Shown: piece after piece, positions 45,415 to 54,707 of the stretch
Numbering within the stretch: the stretch's first letter is position 1
Layout: each line of letters opens with the position of its first letter
Origin: Flavobacteriaceae bacterium
GTDB taxonomy: Bacteria > Bacteroidota > Bacteroidia > Flavobacteriales > Flavobacteriaceae
Reading direction: 5' to 3'
NCBI GenBank assembly: GCA_013214065.1
Contig: JABSPK010000003.1
Location: 398,028-462,027 of the forward strand
Length of the DNA: 64,000 nt
Made by a program: the position numbers and the translations under genes
The notes under the pieces: generated by a model
Told to the model about the DNA's origin: nothing
The model's database searches: none
What the model saw: only the letters and a program-made list of their open reading frames with translations

Positions 45415-46683
45415 TTAAATCAGGTACTGGAACAAATCGGGTTTATCATTCAAGTAATCGCCGTAAAAGTGCCTGGCTTTCATCCTTTGTATCAAAGGTT
45501 CGAGGTCGGCTGGGGATTTCAATTCGATCCCAACGACGGCCGGGGCATTCTCCCGACTTGATTTTTTTGAGTATTCAAAATGGGTAATGTCATCATCAGG
45601 ACCCAATATTTCGGCCACGAACTCCTTCAAAGCCCCCGGACGTTGCGGAAATCTGATGATGAAATAGTGTTTTAATTTGCCATAGAGCAATGCCCGCTCC
45701 TTGATTTCAGCGGTACGGGTGATGTCGTTGTTGCTTCCGCTCACAATGCACACCACGTTCTTACCTTTGATTTCTTCACTAAACGCATCCAATGCGCTGA
45801 TTGTCAGCGCTCCGGCTGGTTCGACTACGATGGCATCACGATTGTAAAGATCCAAAATCGTTTGACAGACCTTACCCTCTTCCACCGTGACCATTTGGTG
45901 TAAATGGGCATTACAGATCGGGAAGGTATAAGCGCCCACTTTTTGGACCGCCGCCCCATCAATGAATTTGTCGATTTCAGGGAGTTCGACCAAGGCACCT
46001 TTTTCCATTGCGGACTTCATCGAAGGCGCACCGGCAGGTTCGACCCCTACGATTTTGGTATGGGGTGATAGGTGATGGAACGCCGCGCAAAGTCCGGAGG
46101 CCAATCCCCCACCTCCTACGGCGACGAAAACATAATCGATCGGCTTTTCGCTTTGTTCCAGCAGCTCCAATCCTACGGTACCCTGGCCTTCAATGGTTTT
46201 GGGATCGTCGAAGGGATGCACAAAGGTCTTTCCTTCATCATCACAGGCTCTTTTTGCAGCCGTGTAACTGGCATCGAAAGTATCTCCTGCCAAAACCACT
46301 TCGACCCATTGGCCGCCGAACATCTTGGTCTGGTCGACTTTCTGTTTGGGGGTGACCACCGGCATATACACCGTTCCGTGCACTCCAAGATGATTGCATG
46401 CGAAGGCTACCCCTTGGGCGTGGTTTCCGGCACTGGCACAAACGATGCCTTTTTCGAGTTGCGCTTTCGACAAAGAACTGATCTTGTTGTAGGCCCCTCG
46501 GATCTTGTAACTACGAACACGGTGCAAATCTTCCCTTTTCAACAAGACATTGGCCCCAAAACGCTTTGAATACCGAATACTTTCGGTCAGCGGGGTTTCT
46601 TTCGCGACCTGCCCAATGGTTTGGGCCGCCTCGCGAATCGCCTCGATTTGTGGAAAATATGTGGTCGTAGTTTGCCGCATCAT
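45415..46683 (-). CDS. ilvA: Threonine ammonia-lyase, biosynthetic
   Basis: 422 aa PLP enzyme. The PLP lysine lies in SYKIRGAYNKI (about 58-68); ASAGNHAQGVAFAC and VAVGGGGLASGLCAAF are the phosphate and glycine loops. A single C-terminal ACT-like region (RFPQRPGALKEFVAEILG) is present, giving the shorter form typical of this phylum. It deaminates threonine to 2-oxobutanoate, the first step to isoleucine. 14 bp after ilvC in the ilv operon. Confidence 0.94.
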   Translation of the reverse strand: MMRQTTTTYFPQIEAIREAAQTIGQVAKETPLTESIRYSKRFGANVLLKREDLHRVRSYKIRGAYNKISSLSKAQLEKGIVCASAGNHAQGVAFACNHLGVHGTVYMPVVTPKQKVDQTKMFGGQWVEVVLAGDTFDASYTAAKRACDDEGKTFVHPFDDPKTIEGQGTVGLELLEQSEKPIDYVFVAVGGGGLASGLCAAFHHLSPHTKIVGVEPAGAPSMKSAMEKGALVELPEIDKFIDGAAVQKVGAYTFPICNAHLHQMVTVEEGKVCQTILDLYNRDAIVVEPAGALTISALDAFSEEIKGKNVVCIVSGSNNDITRTAEIKERALLYGKLKHYFIIRFPQRPGALKEFVAEILGPDDDITHFEYSKKSSRENAPAVVGIELKSPADLEPLIQRMKARHFYGDYLNDKPDLFQYLI

Positions 46684-46697
46684 TTAAATCCCGTGGG

Positions 46698-48173
46698 TTA
46701 TACGATGGGTTTCATTGCCGTCATAGCCTCACGAAGACGCGCTCCGACGATCTCGACATCATGTTCGCGGATCGCCTTGTTGACGGCTATTAATTTTACA
46801 TTGTCAACACCGTTTCCGTCCGAACTTGCAAACGCGGTTCCGATCACATCGATGTCGATGTCTTTCATAAAGGCCTCCAATAAGGGTTTACATGCATGAT
46901 CGAAAAGATAGCATCCATATTCCGCCGTATCGGAAATCACCCGATTCATTTCGAACAATTTCTTTCTGGCAATGGTATTGGCGATCAACGGCGTTTCATG
47001 AAGCGACTCATAATAGGCCGACTCGCCGATAATTCCGGATTCGGTCATGGTTTCGTAGGCCAATTCGACCCCGGCTTTCACAAAAGCGACCATCAAAACC
47101 CCATTATCGTAATACGCCTGTTCCGAAATTTCGTCAGCACCGGCCGGTGTCTTTTCAAAAGCGGTCTCTCCAGTGGCAGCACGCCAATCCAACAAGTTCT
47201 TATCGTCGTTCGCCCAATCTTCCATCATGGTCTTTGAAAAATGACCGCTCATGATATCGTCCATATGTTTTTGGAACAAGGGACGCATAATGACTTTCAT
47301 CTCCTCGGCCAAATCAAAGGCCTTGATCTTGGCAGGGTTTGATAGCCGATCCATCATGTTGGTGATTCCACCATGTTTCAATCCCTCGGTAATGGTTTCC
47401 CAACCATATTGGATCAGTTTGGAAGCATAGCCTGCATCGATCCCTTTCTCGACCATTTTGTTAAAACTCAAAATCGATCCAGTCTGCAGCAAACCACATA
47501 AAATCGTTTGCTCACCCATTAAATCGGACTTCACTTCAGCGACAAAGGAAGATTCCAATACCCCGGCTTTGTGTCCACCGGTTGCAGCTGCATAGGCCTT
47601 GGCTTGGGCCAATCCTTTGCCTTCAGGGTCATTTTCAGGATGCACGGCGATCAAGGTCGGGACCCCAAACCCCCTTTTATACTCTTCGCGAACTTCGGAA
47701 CCCGGGCTTTTTGGGGCCACCATAATGACCGTAAGGTCTTTTCGAACTTCCATCCCTTCTTCAACGATATTGAAACCGTGAGAATAGGATAAGGTCGCTC
47801 CTTGCTTCATCAGGGGCATTACCGCACCTACGACATTGGTGTGTTGTTTGTCGGGAGTCAGGTTTATGACCAAATCGGCATGGGGTACGAGTTCTTCATA
47901 GGTACCCACTTTGAAATTATTCTCCGTCGCGTTTTTATACGATTGTCGCTTTTCCTCAATAGCGGCTTTACGCAGTGTGTAGGAGATGTCAAGTCCAGAA
48001 TCCCGCATGTTCAACCCTTGGTTCAATCCTTGGGCACCACAGCCCACGATTACGATTTTCTTTCCTTTCAATGCAGAAACACCATCAGCAAACTCCTCGG
48101 CTTGCATGAACCTACATTTTCCCAGCTGGGTCAATTGATCTCGTAATGATAGTGTGTTAAAGTAGTTTGTCAT
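46698..48173 (-). CDS. ilvC: Ketol-acid reductoisomerase, class II (long form)
   Basis: 491 aa, the long class II form also found in enterobacteria. Rossmann motif [19 protein letters not shown] (about 37-55) precedes two KARI C-terminal repeats. It converts acetolactate or acetohydroxybutyrate to dihydroxy acids using NAD(P)H and Mg2+. [15 protein letters not shown] after strand beta2 provides basic and serine residues consistent with NADPH use. Starts 20 bp after ilvN. Confidence 0.96.
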   Translation of the reverse strand: MTNYFNTLSLRDQLTQLGKCRFMQAEEFADGVSALKGKKIVIVGCGAQGLNQGLNMRDSGLDISYTLRKAAIEEKRQSYKNATENNFKVGTYEELVPHADLVINLTPDKQHTNVVGAVMPLMKQGATLSYSHGFNIVEEGMEVRKDLTVIMVAPKSPGSEVREEYKRGFGVPTLIAVHPENDPEGKGLAQAKAYAAATGGHKAGVLESSFVAEVKSDLMGEQTILCGLLQTGSILSFNKMVEKGIDAGYASKLIQYGWETITEGLKHGGITNMMDRLSNPAKIKAFDLAEEMKVIMRPLFQKHMDDIMSGHFSKTMMEDWANDDKNLLDWRAATGETAFEKTPAGADEISEQAYYDNGVLMVAFVKAGVELAYETMTESGIIGESAYYESLHETPLIANTIARKKLFEMNRVISDTAEYGCYLFDHACKPLLEAFMKDIDIDVIGTAFASSDGNGVDNVKLIAVNKAIREHDVEIVGARLREAMTAMKPIV

Positions 48174-48193
48174 TTTCTGTTCGTATTTCGCTA

Positions 48194-48724
48194 TTATCCG
48201 TTTAGTTGAAATTCTTCCAAAAGTTCCGTTATGGGCATTTTCGCCTTGGTGACCGCAATACGTCCTGAACGTACGAATTGCATGATTCCAAAAGGCTCCA
48301 GTGCATCGTGCATCTCATCGATTTCGAAGCGCCTCCCTGTTTTCGCCAAAACAAAGAAGTCCCTCGATACCGTAACGATCTGCGCGTTGCTTTCCTTGAT
48401 GATATTTTGGATCTGCCGCTCATCAAAAAGCAGGTTCGAAGCGATCTTGAACAAGGCCGATTCCTGATAAATGGTTTCCTCGTCCTTGTGGTAAAAGGCC
48501 TTGATCACTTCTATCTGTTTTTCTATCTGGTTGACGATTTTACGCGTCCAATCCTCCGTAGTGTTGACCACGATGGTGAATTTTGAAACGTTCTCGATTT
48601 CAGATTTCGATACGTTGAGGCTCTCGATATTGATATGGCGCTTCAAAAAGATTCCCGATATGCGGTTGAGAAGCCCGACATTGTTTTCAGAGTACACTGA
48701 AATGGTAAACCATTGTTTTTCCAT
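48194..48724 (-). CDS. ilvN: Acetolactate synthase small (regulatory) subunit
   Basis: 176 aa. N-terminal ACT domain ([31 protein letters not shown], about 6-36), which in this family binds valine for feedback inhibition, then the ALS_ss C-terminal domain ([16 protein letters not shown]). It partners the IlvB subunit. The methyltransferase gene is inserted between ilvB and ilvN, an unusual order. Confidence 0.95.
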   Translation of the reverse strand: MEKQWFTISVYSENNVGLLNRISGIFLKRHINIESLNVSKSEIENVSKFTIVVNTTEDWTRKIVNQIEKQIEVIKAFYHKDEETIYQESALFKIASNLLFDERQIQNIIKESNAQIVTVSRDFFVLAKTGRRFEIDEMHDALEPFGIMQFVRSGRIAVTKAKMPITELLEEFQLNG

Positions 48725-48728
48725 TACC

Positions 48729-49313
48729 TTATTTTTTTACGGCGATGACCACCCCGGTCGACCAATTCATTTCGGCCAAGTCGATGTCTTCGCGTTGATT
48801 TAGATGTTGTAATAGGGCCGCCGCCTTTTCGTCATGCCCTGAAGGCCAGTTCGGCTGTTCAAGCATATCATCGATAACATAATACCCGCCTTGCTTGATG
48901 TGGGCCAAGGTCTGGTCTAAATGGCTGTACTTGCCTGGCCAGGCATCGGCGAAAACCAAATCGAAGGCCGGTCCTTGATACGTTTCAATCCAGTGCCCAC
49001 CATCTTCACAGATACATTGCACGTTCGTGTAAGCTTCGAAATACGCTTTGACGATTTCGATCAGCTTGGTATCATTGTCGATGGAAACCATGGTGCCAGA
49101 CGTTCCCATACCGGCCACCATCCATGAAAGCGACAATCCCATACCCGTGCCAAGCTCCAAAAACCGTCCGTTGGGCTTCGACCGGACCAAAGTCCGAAGC
49201 AATCTGCCCACACCGATATCAGAAGGCATGTCAAAGCCGATTTCATTCGACTTATCGACCAATTGGGGATACATTTCAGGCATGTTCGAAAATTGGGAAA
49301 CTTGCATGGCCAT
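48729..49313 (-). CDS. SAM-dependent (O-)methyltransferase inside the ilv operon
   Basis: 194 aa. Motif I FLELGTGMGLSLSW (about 51-64), an acidic residue after beta2 in MVSIDND (about 76-82) and DLVFADAWPGKYSHLD (about 114-129) match the Methyltransf_24/O-methyltransferase type. Starts are ATG 49313, directly abutting the ilvB stop, or ATG 49307. It ends 4 bp before the ilvN ATG. It is therefore locked between the two acetolactate synthase subunits. It has no known role in branched-chain synthesis; substrate unknown. Confidence 0.8.
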   Translation of the reverse strand: MAMQVSQFSNMPEMYPQLVDKSNEIGFDMPSDIGVGRLLRTLVRSKPNGRFLELGTGMGLSLSWMVAGMGTSGTMVSIDNDTKLIEIVKAYFEAYTNVQCICEDGGHWIETYQGPAFDLVFADAWPGKYSHLDQTLAHIKQGGYYVIDDMLEQPNWPSGHDEKAAALLQHLNQREDIDLAEMNWSTGVVIAVKK

Positions 49314-51056
49314 TTATTTTAAGCGGATGTCGGAAACCGAAGCCCCTGAAGGGATCATCGGGAACACGTTATCTTCCTTCTCACATTTGACTTCCAAAAA
49401 GTACGGATTCGGAGAGGTCATCATTTCTTTGACCGCTGCTTCAAGATCTCCACGCTCCGAAACCCGTTTGGCCTCGATATGATAGCCTTCGGCGATTTTT
49501 ACGAAATCAGGATTCGTCATGACCGTTGAGGCGTAGCGACTTTCGAAGAACAATTCTTGCCATTGACGCACCATTCCTAGGTGGTCGTTGTTAAGGACCA
49601 CGATTTTCACCGCTACATTATGTTGGAAAATCACCCCTAGTTCTTGAATGGTCATTTGATAGCCCCCATCGCCGATGATGGCGACGACCTCCCGTTCAGG
49701 CGCACCCATCTTGGCACCAATGGCCGCTGGAAGGGCGAAGCCCATGGTACCCAGTCCTCCTGAAGTGATATTGCTTTTACTTTGTTTGAATTTCGCATAT
49801 CGGCAGGCGATCATTTGATGTTGACCAACATCGGTAACGATAACCGCTTTATGGGCCGAAGCCTTGTTGATTTCTTCAACTACTTCACCCATCGTCAACC
49901 CGGGTTTTGTCGGGTGCAGGTCGTTTTTGATCACGGTATCGAACTCCTCCTCATATTTCTTATCGAATTCGGCCCGCCATGCCTCATGGGAATTCTCATT
50001 GACCATGGGCAACAAAAGTCCGAGGGTTTTCTTTGCATCCCCTAGAACCGCGACATCGACTGTGACGTTCTTATTGATTTCCGCTGGATCGATTTCAAAA
50101 TGCACGATTTTGGCTTGTTTCGCATAGGTATCCAAGCTTCCGGTGACCCGGTCATCGAAACGCATACCGATGGCAAGTAACAAATCACATTCGTTTGTCA
50201 ATACATTCGGGCCATAGTTACCATGCATACCGACCATACCCACGTTCAATAGGTGGTCCGTATCCATGGCTGAAAGTCCGAGGATCGTCCAGGCTGCGGG
50301 TATGCCGGTCTTTTCAACCAAGGCTTTCAATTCCGCTTCGGCCTCGCCCAAAATGACACCTTGTCCGAAAACGATATACGGTTTCTTTGCCTTGTTGATC
50401 AACTCGGCCGCAGCTGCGATGGCATCGGTATCCGGGGCTGGTACCGCTTGATAACTGCGCACCCCGACACATTTTTCATATGAAAAATCCAACTCATCGA
50501 ACTGGGCATTTTTGGTGATGTCGATCAGTACGGGACCCGGCCTACCCGATTTGGCGATGTAAAAGGCCTTCGCCATGATCTCAGGTATTTCAGAGGCTTT
50601 GGTGATTTGGTAATTCCATTTCGTAACCGGTGTCGAAATTCCGACAATATCGGTTTCTTGAAACGCATCGGAGCCCAGCAAGTGTCTCGGCACCTGACCG
50701 GTGATACAGACCATGGGGGTCGAATCAATTTGTGCATCGGCCAGGCCGGTGACCAAATTCGTTGCCCCGGGTCCTGAAGTTGCCATGGCGACTCCGACCT
50801 TACCGCTTACACGGGCATAGCCTTGTGCGGCATGGGTCGCCCCCTGCTCGTGCCTTGTCAGGATATGGGTCAGTTTGTCTTGGAATTTATAAAGTTCGTC
50901 ATAGACCGGCATGATCGCTCCTCCGGGATACCCGTAAATCAAGTCGACCCCTTCTTCCAACAAGCAATGGATGATGGCCTCCGCACCGCTTATGCGAATG
51001 CTCTTTTCGGATTCTTGCGTTTTCTTCGCTGCTTTTAGCGTTTCCATAGGTTTCAA
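49314..51056 (-). CDS. ilvB: Acetolactate synthase large subunit
   Basis: 580 aa (an alternative ATG at 51047 fits equally). ThDP enzyme: catalytic glutamate in TRHEQGATHAAQGYAR (about 62-77), FAD-type region, and the Mg-ThDP motif IGDGGYQMTIQELGVIFQHN...VVLNNDHLGMVRQWQ (about 455-490). Condenses two pyruvates to acetolactate, or pyruvate with 2-oxobutanoate. Second gene of the ilv operon, 46 bp after ilvD. Confidence 0.96.
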   Translation of the reverse strand: MKPMETLKAAKKTQESEKSIRISGAEAIIHCLLEEGVDLIYGYPGGAIMPVYDELYKFQDKLTHILTRHEQGATHAAQGYARVSGKVGVAMATSGPGATNLVTGLADAQIDSTPMVCITGQVPRHLLGSDAFQETDIVGISTPVTKWNYQITKASEIPEIMAKAFYIAKSGRPGPVLIDITKNAQFDELDFSYEKCVGVRSYQAVPAPDTDAIAAAAELINKAKKPYIVFGQGVILGEAEAELKALVEKTGIPAAWTILGLSAMDTDHLLNVGMVGMHGNYGPNVLTNECDLLLAIGMRFDDRVTGSLDTYAKQAKIVHFEIDPAEINKNVTVDVAVLGDAKKTLGLLLPMVNENSHEAWRAEFDKKYEEEFDTVIKNDLHPTKPGLTMGEVVEEINKASAHKAVIVTDVGQHQMIACRYAKFKQSKSNITSGGLGTMGFALPAAIGAKMGAPEREVVAIIGDGGYQMTIQELGVIFQHNVAVKIVVLNNDHLGMVRQWQELFFESRYASTVMTNPDFVKIAEGYHIEAKRVSERGDLEAAVKEMMTSPNPYFLEVKCEKEDNVFPMIPSGASVSDIRLK

Positions 51057-51102
51057 TTTTTAACCAATCGCACTTCTATTTTTTTGGCTTACCAAATAAT
51101 CT

Positions 51103-52779
51103 TTACAGTTCATCGGTCACACATCCTTTTGATGCGGACGAGACCATTTTGGCATATTTATACAGGCTCCCTCGTTTCACTTTCAATGCGGGGGCGGTCC
51201 AGTTCTTTTTTCGTTCTTCCAATTCCGCTTCACTAAGGGCTACTGATATGGTGTTTTTTTCGGCATCGATGGTTACCAGGTCCCCGTCTTGCAGCAATGC
51301 AATGGCACCACCATCTTGGGCCTCGGGCGCGATATGCCCCACCACGAATCCATGGGTACCACCGGAAAAGCGACCATCGGTGATCAATGCGACCTCTTTG
51401 CCAAGCCCTGCTCCCATAATCGCTGCAGTGGGTTTTAACATTTCAGGCATGCCAGGCCCTCCTTTCGGACCTTCGTAGCGTATGACTACGACATCCCCTT
51501 TGTTGACTTCCCCGTTTTTAATACCGTCATTGGCTTCGAATTCACCGTTGAACACTTTTGCAGGACCGGAAAAATACACGCCTTCCTTTCCGGTGATCTT
51601 GGCTACGGCTCCTTCTGCCGCAAGGTTTCCGTATAGAATCCGAATGTGGCCCGTCGCTTTGATGGGATCATCCAAATCATGGACGACCGCCTGCCCTTCG
51701 GTCAAGGAAGGTACTTCAGCCAGGTTTTCCGCCACCGTCTTGCCGGTGACCGTCATACAGTCACCATGCAACATGCCCTTTTCCAACATGAACTTCATCA
51801 CCGCGGGAATACCTCCCACCCGATGCACGTCCTCCATTAGGAATTTCCCACTGGGTTTTAAATCGGCCAAAAATGGTGTGGTATCACTAATACGTTGAAA
51901 ATCATCTAATCCGAATTCGATATCGGCTGCTTTGGCAATAGCCAGAAAATGTAAGACCGCATTGGTCGAACCGCCTAAGACCGTGATCAAGCGTACTGCG
52001 TTTTCCAAAGACTTCTTGGTAATAATATCGGAAGGCTTGATGTCCTTTTCCAACAATTGTCTTAAAGCACGTCCTGACGCTAGACAATCTTCTTTCTTTT
52101 CACTCCCGGTAGCGGGATTGGAGGAGTTATAGGGCATGGCCATACCGAGTGCCTCAATGGCCGAGGCCATGGTATTCGCCGTATACATACCCCCACAGGC
52201 TCCAGCTCCAGGACAAGCATTCTGGATGACCTGCTTGTATTCCTTTTCATTCATGGTACCCGCCACTTTCTCTCCCCAGGCTTCAAAGGCCGAAACGACA
52301 TCGAGTTTACGATCGTTAAGGCAGCCGGAAGCAATAGTACCCCCGTAAACCAAAATGGAAGGACGGTTCAATCGGATCATCGCCATCAAAGCCCCTGGCA
52401 TGTTCTTGTCACAGCCTACCACGGTTATCAACCCATCATAGTTCATCGCCTGAACGACCGTCTCCATGGAGTCGGCAATGATATCACGGGAAGGCAACGA
52501 ATAGCGCATTCCGTAAGTCCCCATTGAAATCCCGTCGCTAACCCCGATCGTATTAAAGATCAATCCTACCAAATCGGTTTCTTGGATCCCTTGTTTTACA
52601 TGGGTCGACAAGGTATTCAAATGCATGTTGCATGGGTTGCCCTCATAGCCGGTACTCCCGACACCGATGAGCGGTTTACTCAAATCCTCCTCACTTAATC
52701 CGATGGCATGCAACATGGCCTGCGCAGCGGGCTGGGTGGGGTCTTGGGTAACATTTTTACTGTATTTGTTCAATTCCAT
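51103..52779 (-). CDS. ilvD: Dihydroxyacid dehydratase
   Basis: 558 aa IlvD/Edd family. Iron-sulfur ligands are visible at Cys48 (GNPCNMHL), in [10 protein letters not shown] and in [12 protein letters not shown]. Also [10 protein letters not shown] and [21 protein letters not shown]. It dehydrates dihydroxy acids to the oxo acids of valine, leucine and isoleucine synthesis. First structural gene of the operon, preceded by the attenuator leader. Confidence 0.97.
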   Translation of the reverse strand: MELNKYSKNVTQDPTQPAAQAMLHAIGLSEEDLSKPLIGVGSTGYEGNPCNMHLNTLSTHVKQGIQETDLVGLIFNTIGVSDGISMGTYGMRYSLPSRDIIADSMETVVQAMNYDGLITVVGCDKNMPGALMAMIRLNRPSILVYGGTIASGCLNDRKLDVVSAFEAWGEKVAGTMNEKEYKQVIQNACPGAGACGGMYTANTMASAIEALGMAMPYNSSNPATGSEKKEDCLASGRALRQLLEKDIKPSDIITKKSLENAVRLITVLGGSTNAVLHFLAIAKAADIEFGLDDFQRISDTTPFLADLKPSGKFLMEDVHRVGGIPAVMKFMLEKGMLHGDCMTVTGKTVAENLAEVPSLTEGQAVVHDLDDPIKATGHIRILYGNLAAEGAVAKITGKEGVYFSGPAKVFNGEFEANDGIKNGEVNKGDVVVIRYEGPKGGPGMPEMLKPTAAIMGAGLGKEVALITDGRFSGGTHGFVVGHIAPEAQDGGAIALLQDGDLVTIDAEKNTISVALSEAELEERKKNWTAPALKVKRGSLYKYAKMVSSASKGCVTDEL

Positions 52780-52971
52780 TAAAAATCACTTTCCGATTGC
52801 CAAAAAAGCTTGAAATTCCTTTAACATTCAAAGATATATGTTTCCAATACCTTAGAATTTTAACATAAAATCGCACTTTAGGCTCATTTGACACATTAGG
52901 TTTACAACTCCTTGTTTTACAGGGTTTTAAATTAAAAATATTACCATATTCAATTCTTAACCCTACCAAAG
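52780..52971 (-). other. Leader segment between the ilv attenuator and ilvD
   Basis: 192 nt of AT-rich leader between the terminator hairpin and the ilvD ATG. It contains short open frames (for example Met-Val-Ile-Phe-Leu-Ile at 52947-52927) and a purine run AAGGAG on the minus strand, but I see no second terminator and treat these as unproven. Confidence 0.4.
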
Positions 52972-53007
52972 AAAAAGGCCTGTATCAGTGATGATACAGG
53001 CCTTTTT
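52972..53007 (-). terminator. Attenuator terminator hairpin of the ilv operon
   Basis: Read on the minus strand, AAAAAGGCCTGTATCA, loop TCAC, TGATACAGGCCTTTTT form a perfect 16-bp stem followed by a T-run. It lies 21 nt after the leader-peptide stop codon and about 190 nt before ilvD, within the operon leader, so it should stop transcription before the structural genes. Confidence 0.85.
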
Positions 53008-53023
53008 CGATTAACGTCACGGT

Positions 53024-53032
53024 CCGTATCAT
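53024..53032 (-). promoter_or_regulatory. Antiterminator segment of the ilv attenuator
   Basis: Minus-strand ATGATACGG overlaps the leader stop codon (TGA within GAATGATAC). It can pair over 9 bp, one of them G-U, with CTGTATCAT in the 5' arm and loop of the terminator (52991-52999). Pairing would destroy the terminator stem. A ribosome at the leader stop would cover this segment; a ribosome stalled upstream at the Val/Ile codons would leave it free. Confidence 0.65.
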
Positions 53033-53085
53033 TCCCGGAAGGGAACAATAATCACCACGTCGCTAATCAGTTTGCCGTTTCGCAT
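53029..53085 (-). CDS. ilv leader peptide (18 aa)
   Basis: MRNGKLISDVVIIVPFRE, stop TGA. Seven of 18 residues are Leu, Ile or Val, with the run Val-Val-Ile-Ile-Val at residues 10-14 (GTG GTG ATT ATT GTT), directly before the attenuator hairpin of the branched-chain operon. This is the classic make-up of an attenuation leader peptide. A candidate -7 box TACTATTG (minus strand, 53096-53089, one mismatch to TAnnTTTG) ends 3 nt before the ATG, with TTG about 20 bp upstream of it. Confidence 0.75.
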   Translation of the reverse strand: MRNGKLISDVVIIVPFRE

Positions 53086-53131
53086 ACACAATAGTACTAA
53101 AGAAAAACCAAACGGCCAATAGGGCAATGTG

Positions 53132-53139
53132 TATCTTTG
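53132..53139 (+). promoter_or_regulatory. Candidate -7 box for the nitroreductase gene
   Basis: TATCTTTG, a perfect TAnnTTTG match ending 6 nt before the ATG at 53146, predicting a leaderless or nearly leaderless transcript. Confidence 0.5.
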
Positions 53140-53145
53140 GCGCTT

Positions 53146-53871
53146 ATGGAAAAAACAGTTACCGAAGCCATTCGATACCGACGTTCGGTCCGGATATTCA
53201 AAGACATGGCGCTCGACACCGAAAAAGTCAAGGCTTGCTTACAAAATGCTGCCTTGGCACCGACCAGCAGCAATTTGCAACTTTGGGAATTTTATCATGT
53301 GACCGATCCTGACAAGTTGAAACAACTCACCAAGGCCTGCTTGGGACAAAATGCCGCGAAATACGCCAATCAAATGGTAGTGGTCGTTGCTCGAAAAGAC
53401 CTATGGAGAAAACGGGCCAAAGCCAATATTTCCTTCTTCAAATCGAATTTGGGTGACAAGCCGCGAAGTGCCTATACCCGACGTGAAAAGTTCGCCTTAT
53501 CCTATTATGAGAAATTGATCCCCACGGTGTACACTGATTTTTTAGGTATTTTGGGATGGATCCGGTTCTTGGTCTTTCAGGTCATCGGACTTTTTAAACC
53601 CATCTATCGACAGGTCAGGAATTCGGACATGCGAATCGTCGCCCACAAGAGTGCCGGCCTTGCCGCCCAAAATTTCATGGTGAGCATGGCCGCCATCGGC
53701 TACGACACCTGCCCGATGGAAGGAAGTGATACCTTATTGGTCAAGCGGGCCTTGGGGCTCGGTCATGGAGCGGAAATCAATATGGTCATCGGTTGTGGTA
53801 TCCGTGATGAAAACGGGGTTTACGGTCCTCGGTTCAGGGTACCCTTCGAAGAGGTCTATCACCCGGTCTAA
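53146..53871 (+). CDS. Nitroreductase family protein
   Basis: 241 aa from the ATG at 53146; a TTG three codons upstream overlaps the promoter box. The FMN motif at the N-terminus (IRYRRSVRIFKD, about 9-20), APTSSNLQLWEFY (about 39-51) and the C-terminal region GLGHGAEINMVIGCG fit the family. An insertion around residues 120-165 (LGILGWIRFLVFQVIGLFKP) is hydrophobic and may contact the membrane. Electron acceptor unknown. Divergent from the ilv leader; its stop overlaps the pxpC stop by 4 bp. Confidence 0.87.
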   Translation: MEKTVTEAIRYRRSVRIFKDMALDTEKVKACLQNAALAPTSSNLQLWEFYHVTDPDKLKQLTKACLGQNAAKYANQMVVVVARKDLWRKRAKANISFFKSNLGDKPRSAYTRREKFALSYYEKLIPTVYTDFLGILGWIRFLVFQVIGLFKPIYRQVRNSDMRIVAHKSAGLAAQNFMVSMAAIGYDTCPMEGSDTLLVKRALGLGHGAEINMVIGCGIRDENGVYGPRFRVPFEEVYHPV

Positions 53872-54707
53872 GAGTGGACAAAACGGATCGCATCGCCGAA
53901 TTTCTTTTGGGCCAATAGGCAAATGGCCTCCTCCGACAATTGCAAAACACGAGGATAACCACCGGTGGTCTGGCCATCTTTCATCAAGATGATGATCTTT
54001 CCTGACGGGGTCAGCTGTACCGTTCCCGGCAGGGTTGCCGAAGTCAGCATGCTCATGGTATGGGAACCTATGGTTTCGTTCAATTGATAGGCCATGCGGT
54101 TGTTCTCTTTCGATATCGTAAAGACATCGTTGTAAAGCTTCTCCAATTGCGCAGCATCCAACAAGCCATATTCAGGCCCTGGTTGCACTTGAAGTCCGTC
54201 CGCACTGAAATTCGATTTGGCTTTCAACTCCGTGATCTTCGGTTCAAAATCGGCGCTTGGGCCATATTCGATTTCCGTCTGATCCGCGATACACTTCGAT
54301 TTGGTCAAGGGCATATATTGTGATCGGCTGCCCAATATCTTTTCCCCGAGCAATCCTCCCTTCACTGCCAAATATCCCCGGAATCCTTTTTCCAACCTCC
54401 CGTAAGACAAGATATCACCAGCCGAAATCCTGTATACTTTATAGTTTTCAATCGGTTCGTTGTTCAAGGTTGCCGATAAGGCAGCTCCACCAAGACAAAT
54501 ATGTGTAGGTTCTTCAAAAACCAAGGTCGGGCCGGTCATGGTGATTTCGAGACCTGCCGCATCGGTCGGATTTTCCAACAATGAATTCGCCCTAATCAAC
54601 GACTGGGTGTCCATGGCGCCTGATACGGGCACCCCTTTGTCACGCAAACCAAAGCGCCCTTCGTCTTGAACGGTAGTATAAAAACCAGATTTCAACACTT
54701 TAAGCAT
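53868..54707 (-). CDS. pxpC: 5-oxoprolinase subunit C (biotin-dependent carboxyltransferase-like)
   Basis: 279 aa. KSGFYTTVQDEGRFGLRDKGVPVSGAMD (about 6-33) is the family N-terminus, and the end has TPSGKIIILMKDGQTTGGYPRVLQLS. With PxpA and PxpB it forms the ATP-dependent 5-oxoprolinase that converts 5-oxoproline to glutamate. Its start overlaps the pxpB end by 8 bp, so the genes are translationally coupled. Confidence 0.93.
   Translation of the reverse strand: MLKVLKSGFYTTVQDEGRFGLRDKGVPVSGAMDTQSLIRANSLLENPTDAAGLEITMTGPTLVFEEPTHICLGGAALSATLNNEPIENYKVYRISAGDILSYGRLEKGFRGYLAVKGGLLGEKILGSRSQYMPLTKSKCIADQTEIEYGPSADFEPKITELKAKSNFSADGLQVQPGPEYGLLDAAQLEKLYNDVFTISKENNRMAYQLNETIGSHTMSMLTSATLPGTVQLTPSGKIIILMKDGQTTGGYPRVLQLSEEAICLLAQKKFGDAIRFVHS

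Noticed and set aside
52927..52947. Minus-strand short ORF Met-Val-Ile-Phe-Leu-Ile as an alternative ilv leader peptide
   Set aside because: It lies downstream of the terminator hairpin, so stalling there cannot influence that terminator; the run is short and AT-rich enough to be chance.
52757..52969. 70-codon minus-strand frame between the attenuator and ilvD
   Set aside because: It overlaps the ilvD start, has low-complexity leader composition and resembles no protein family.
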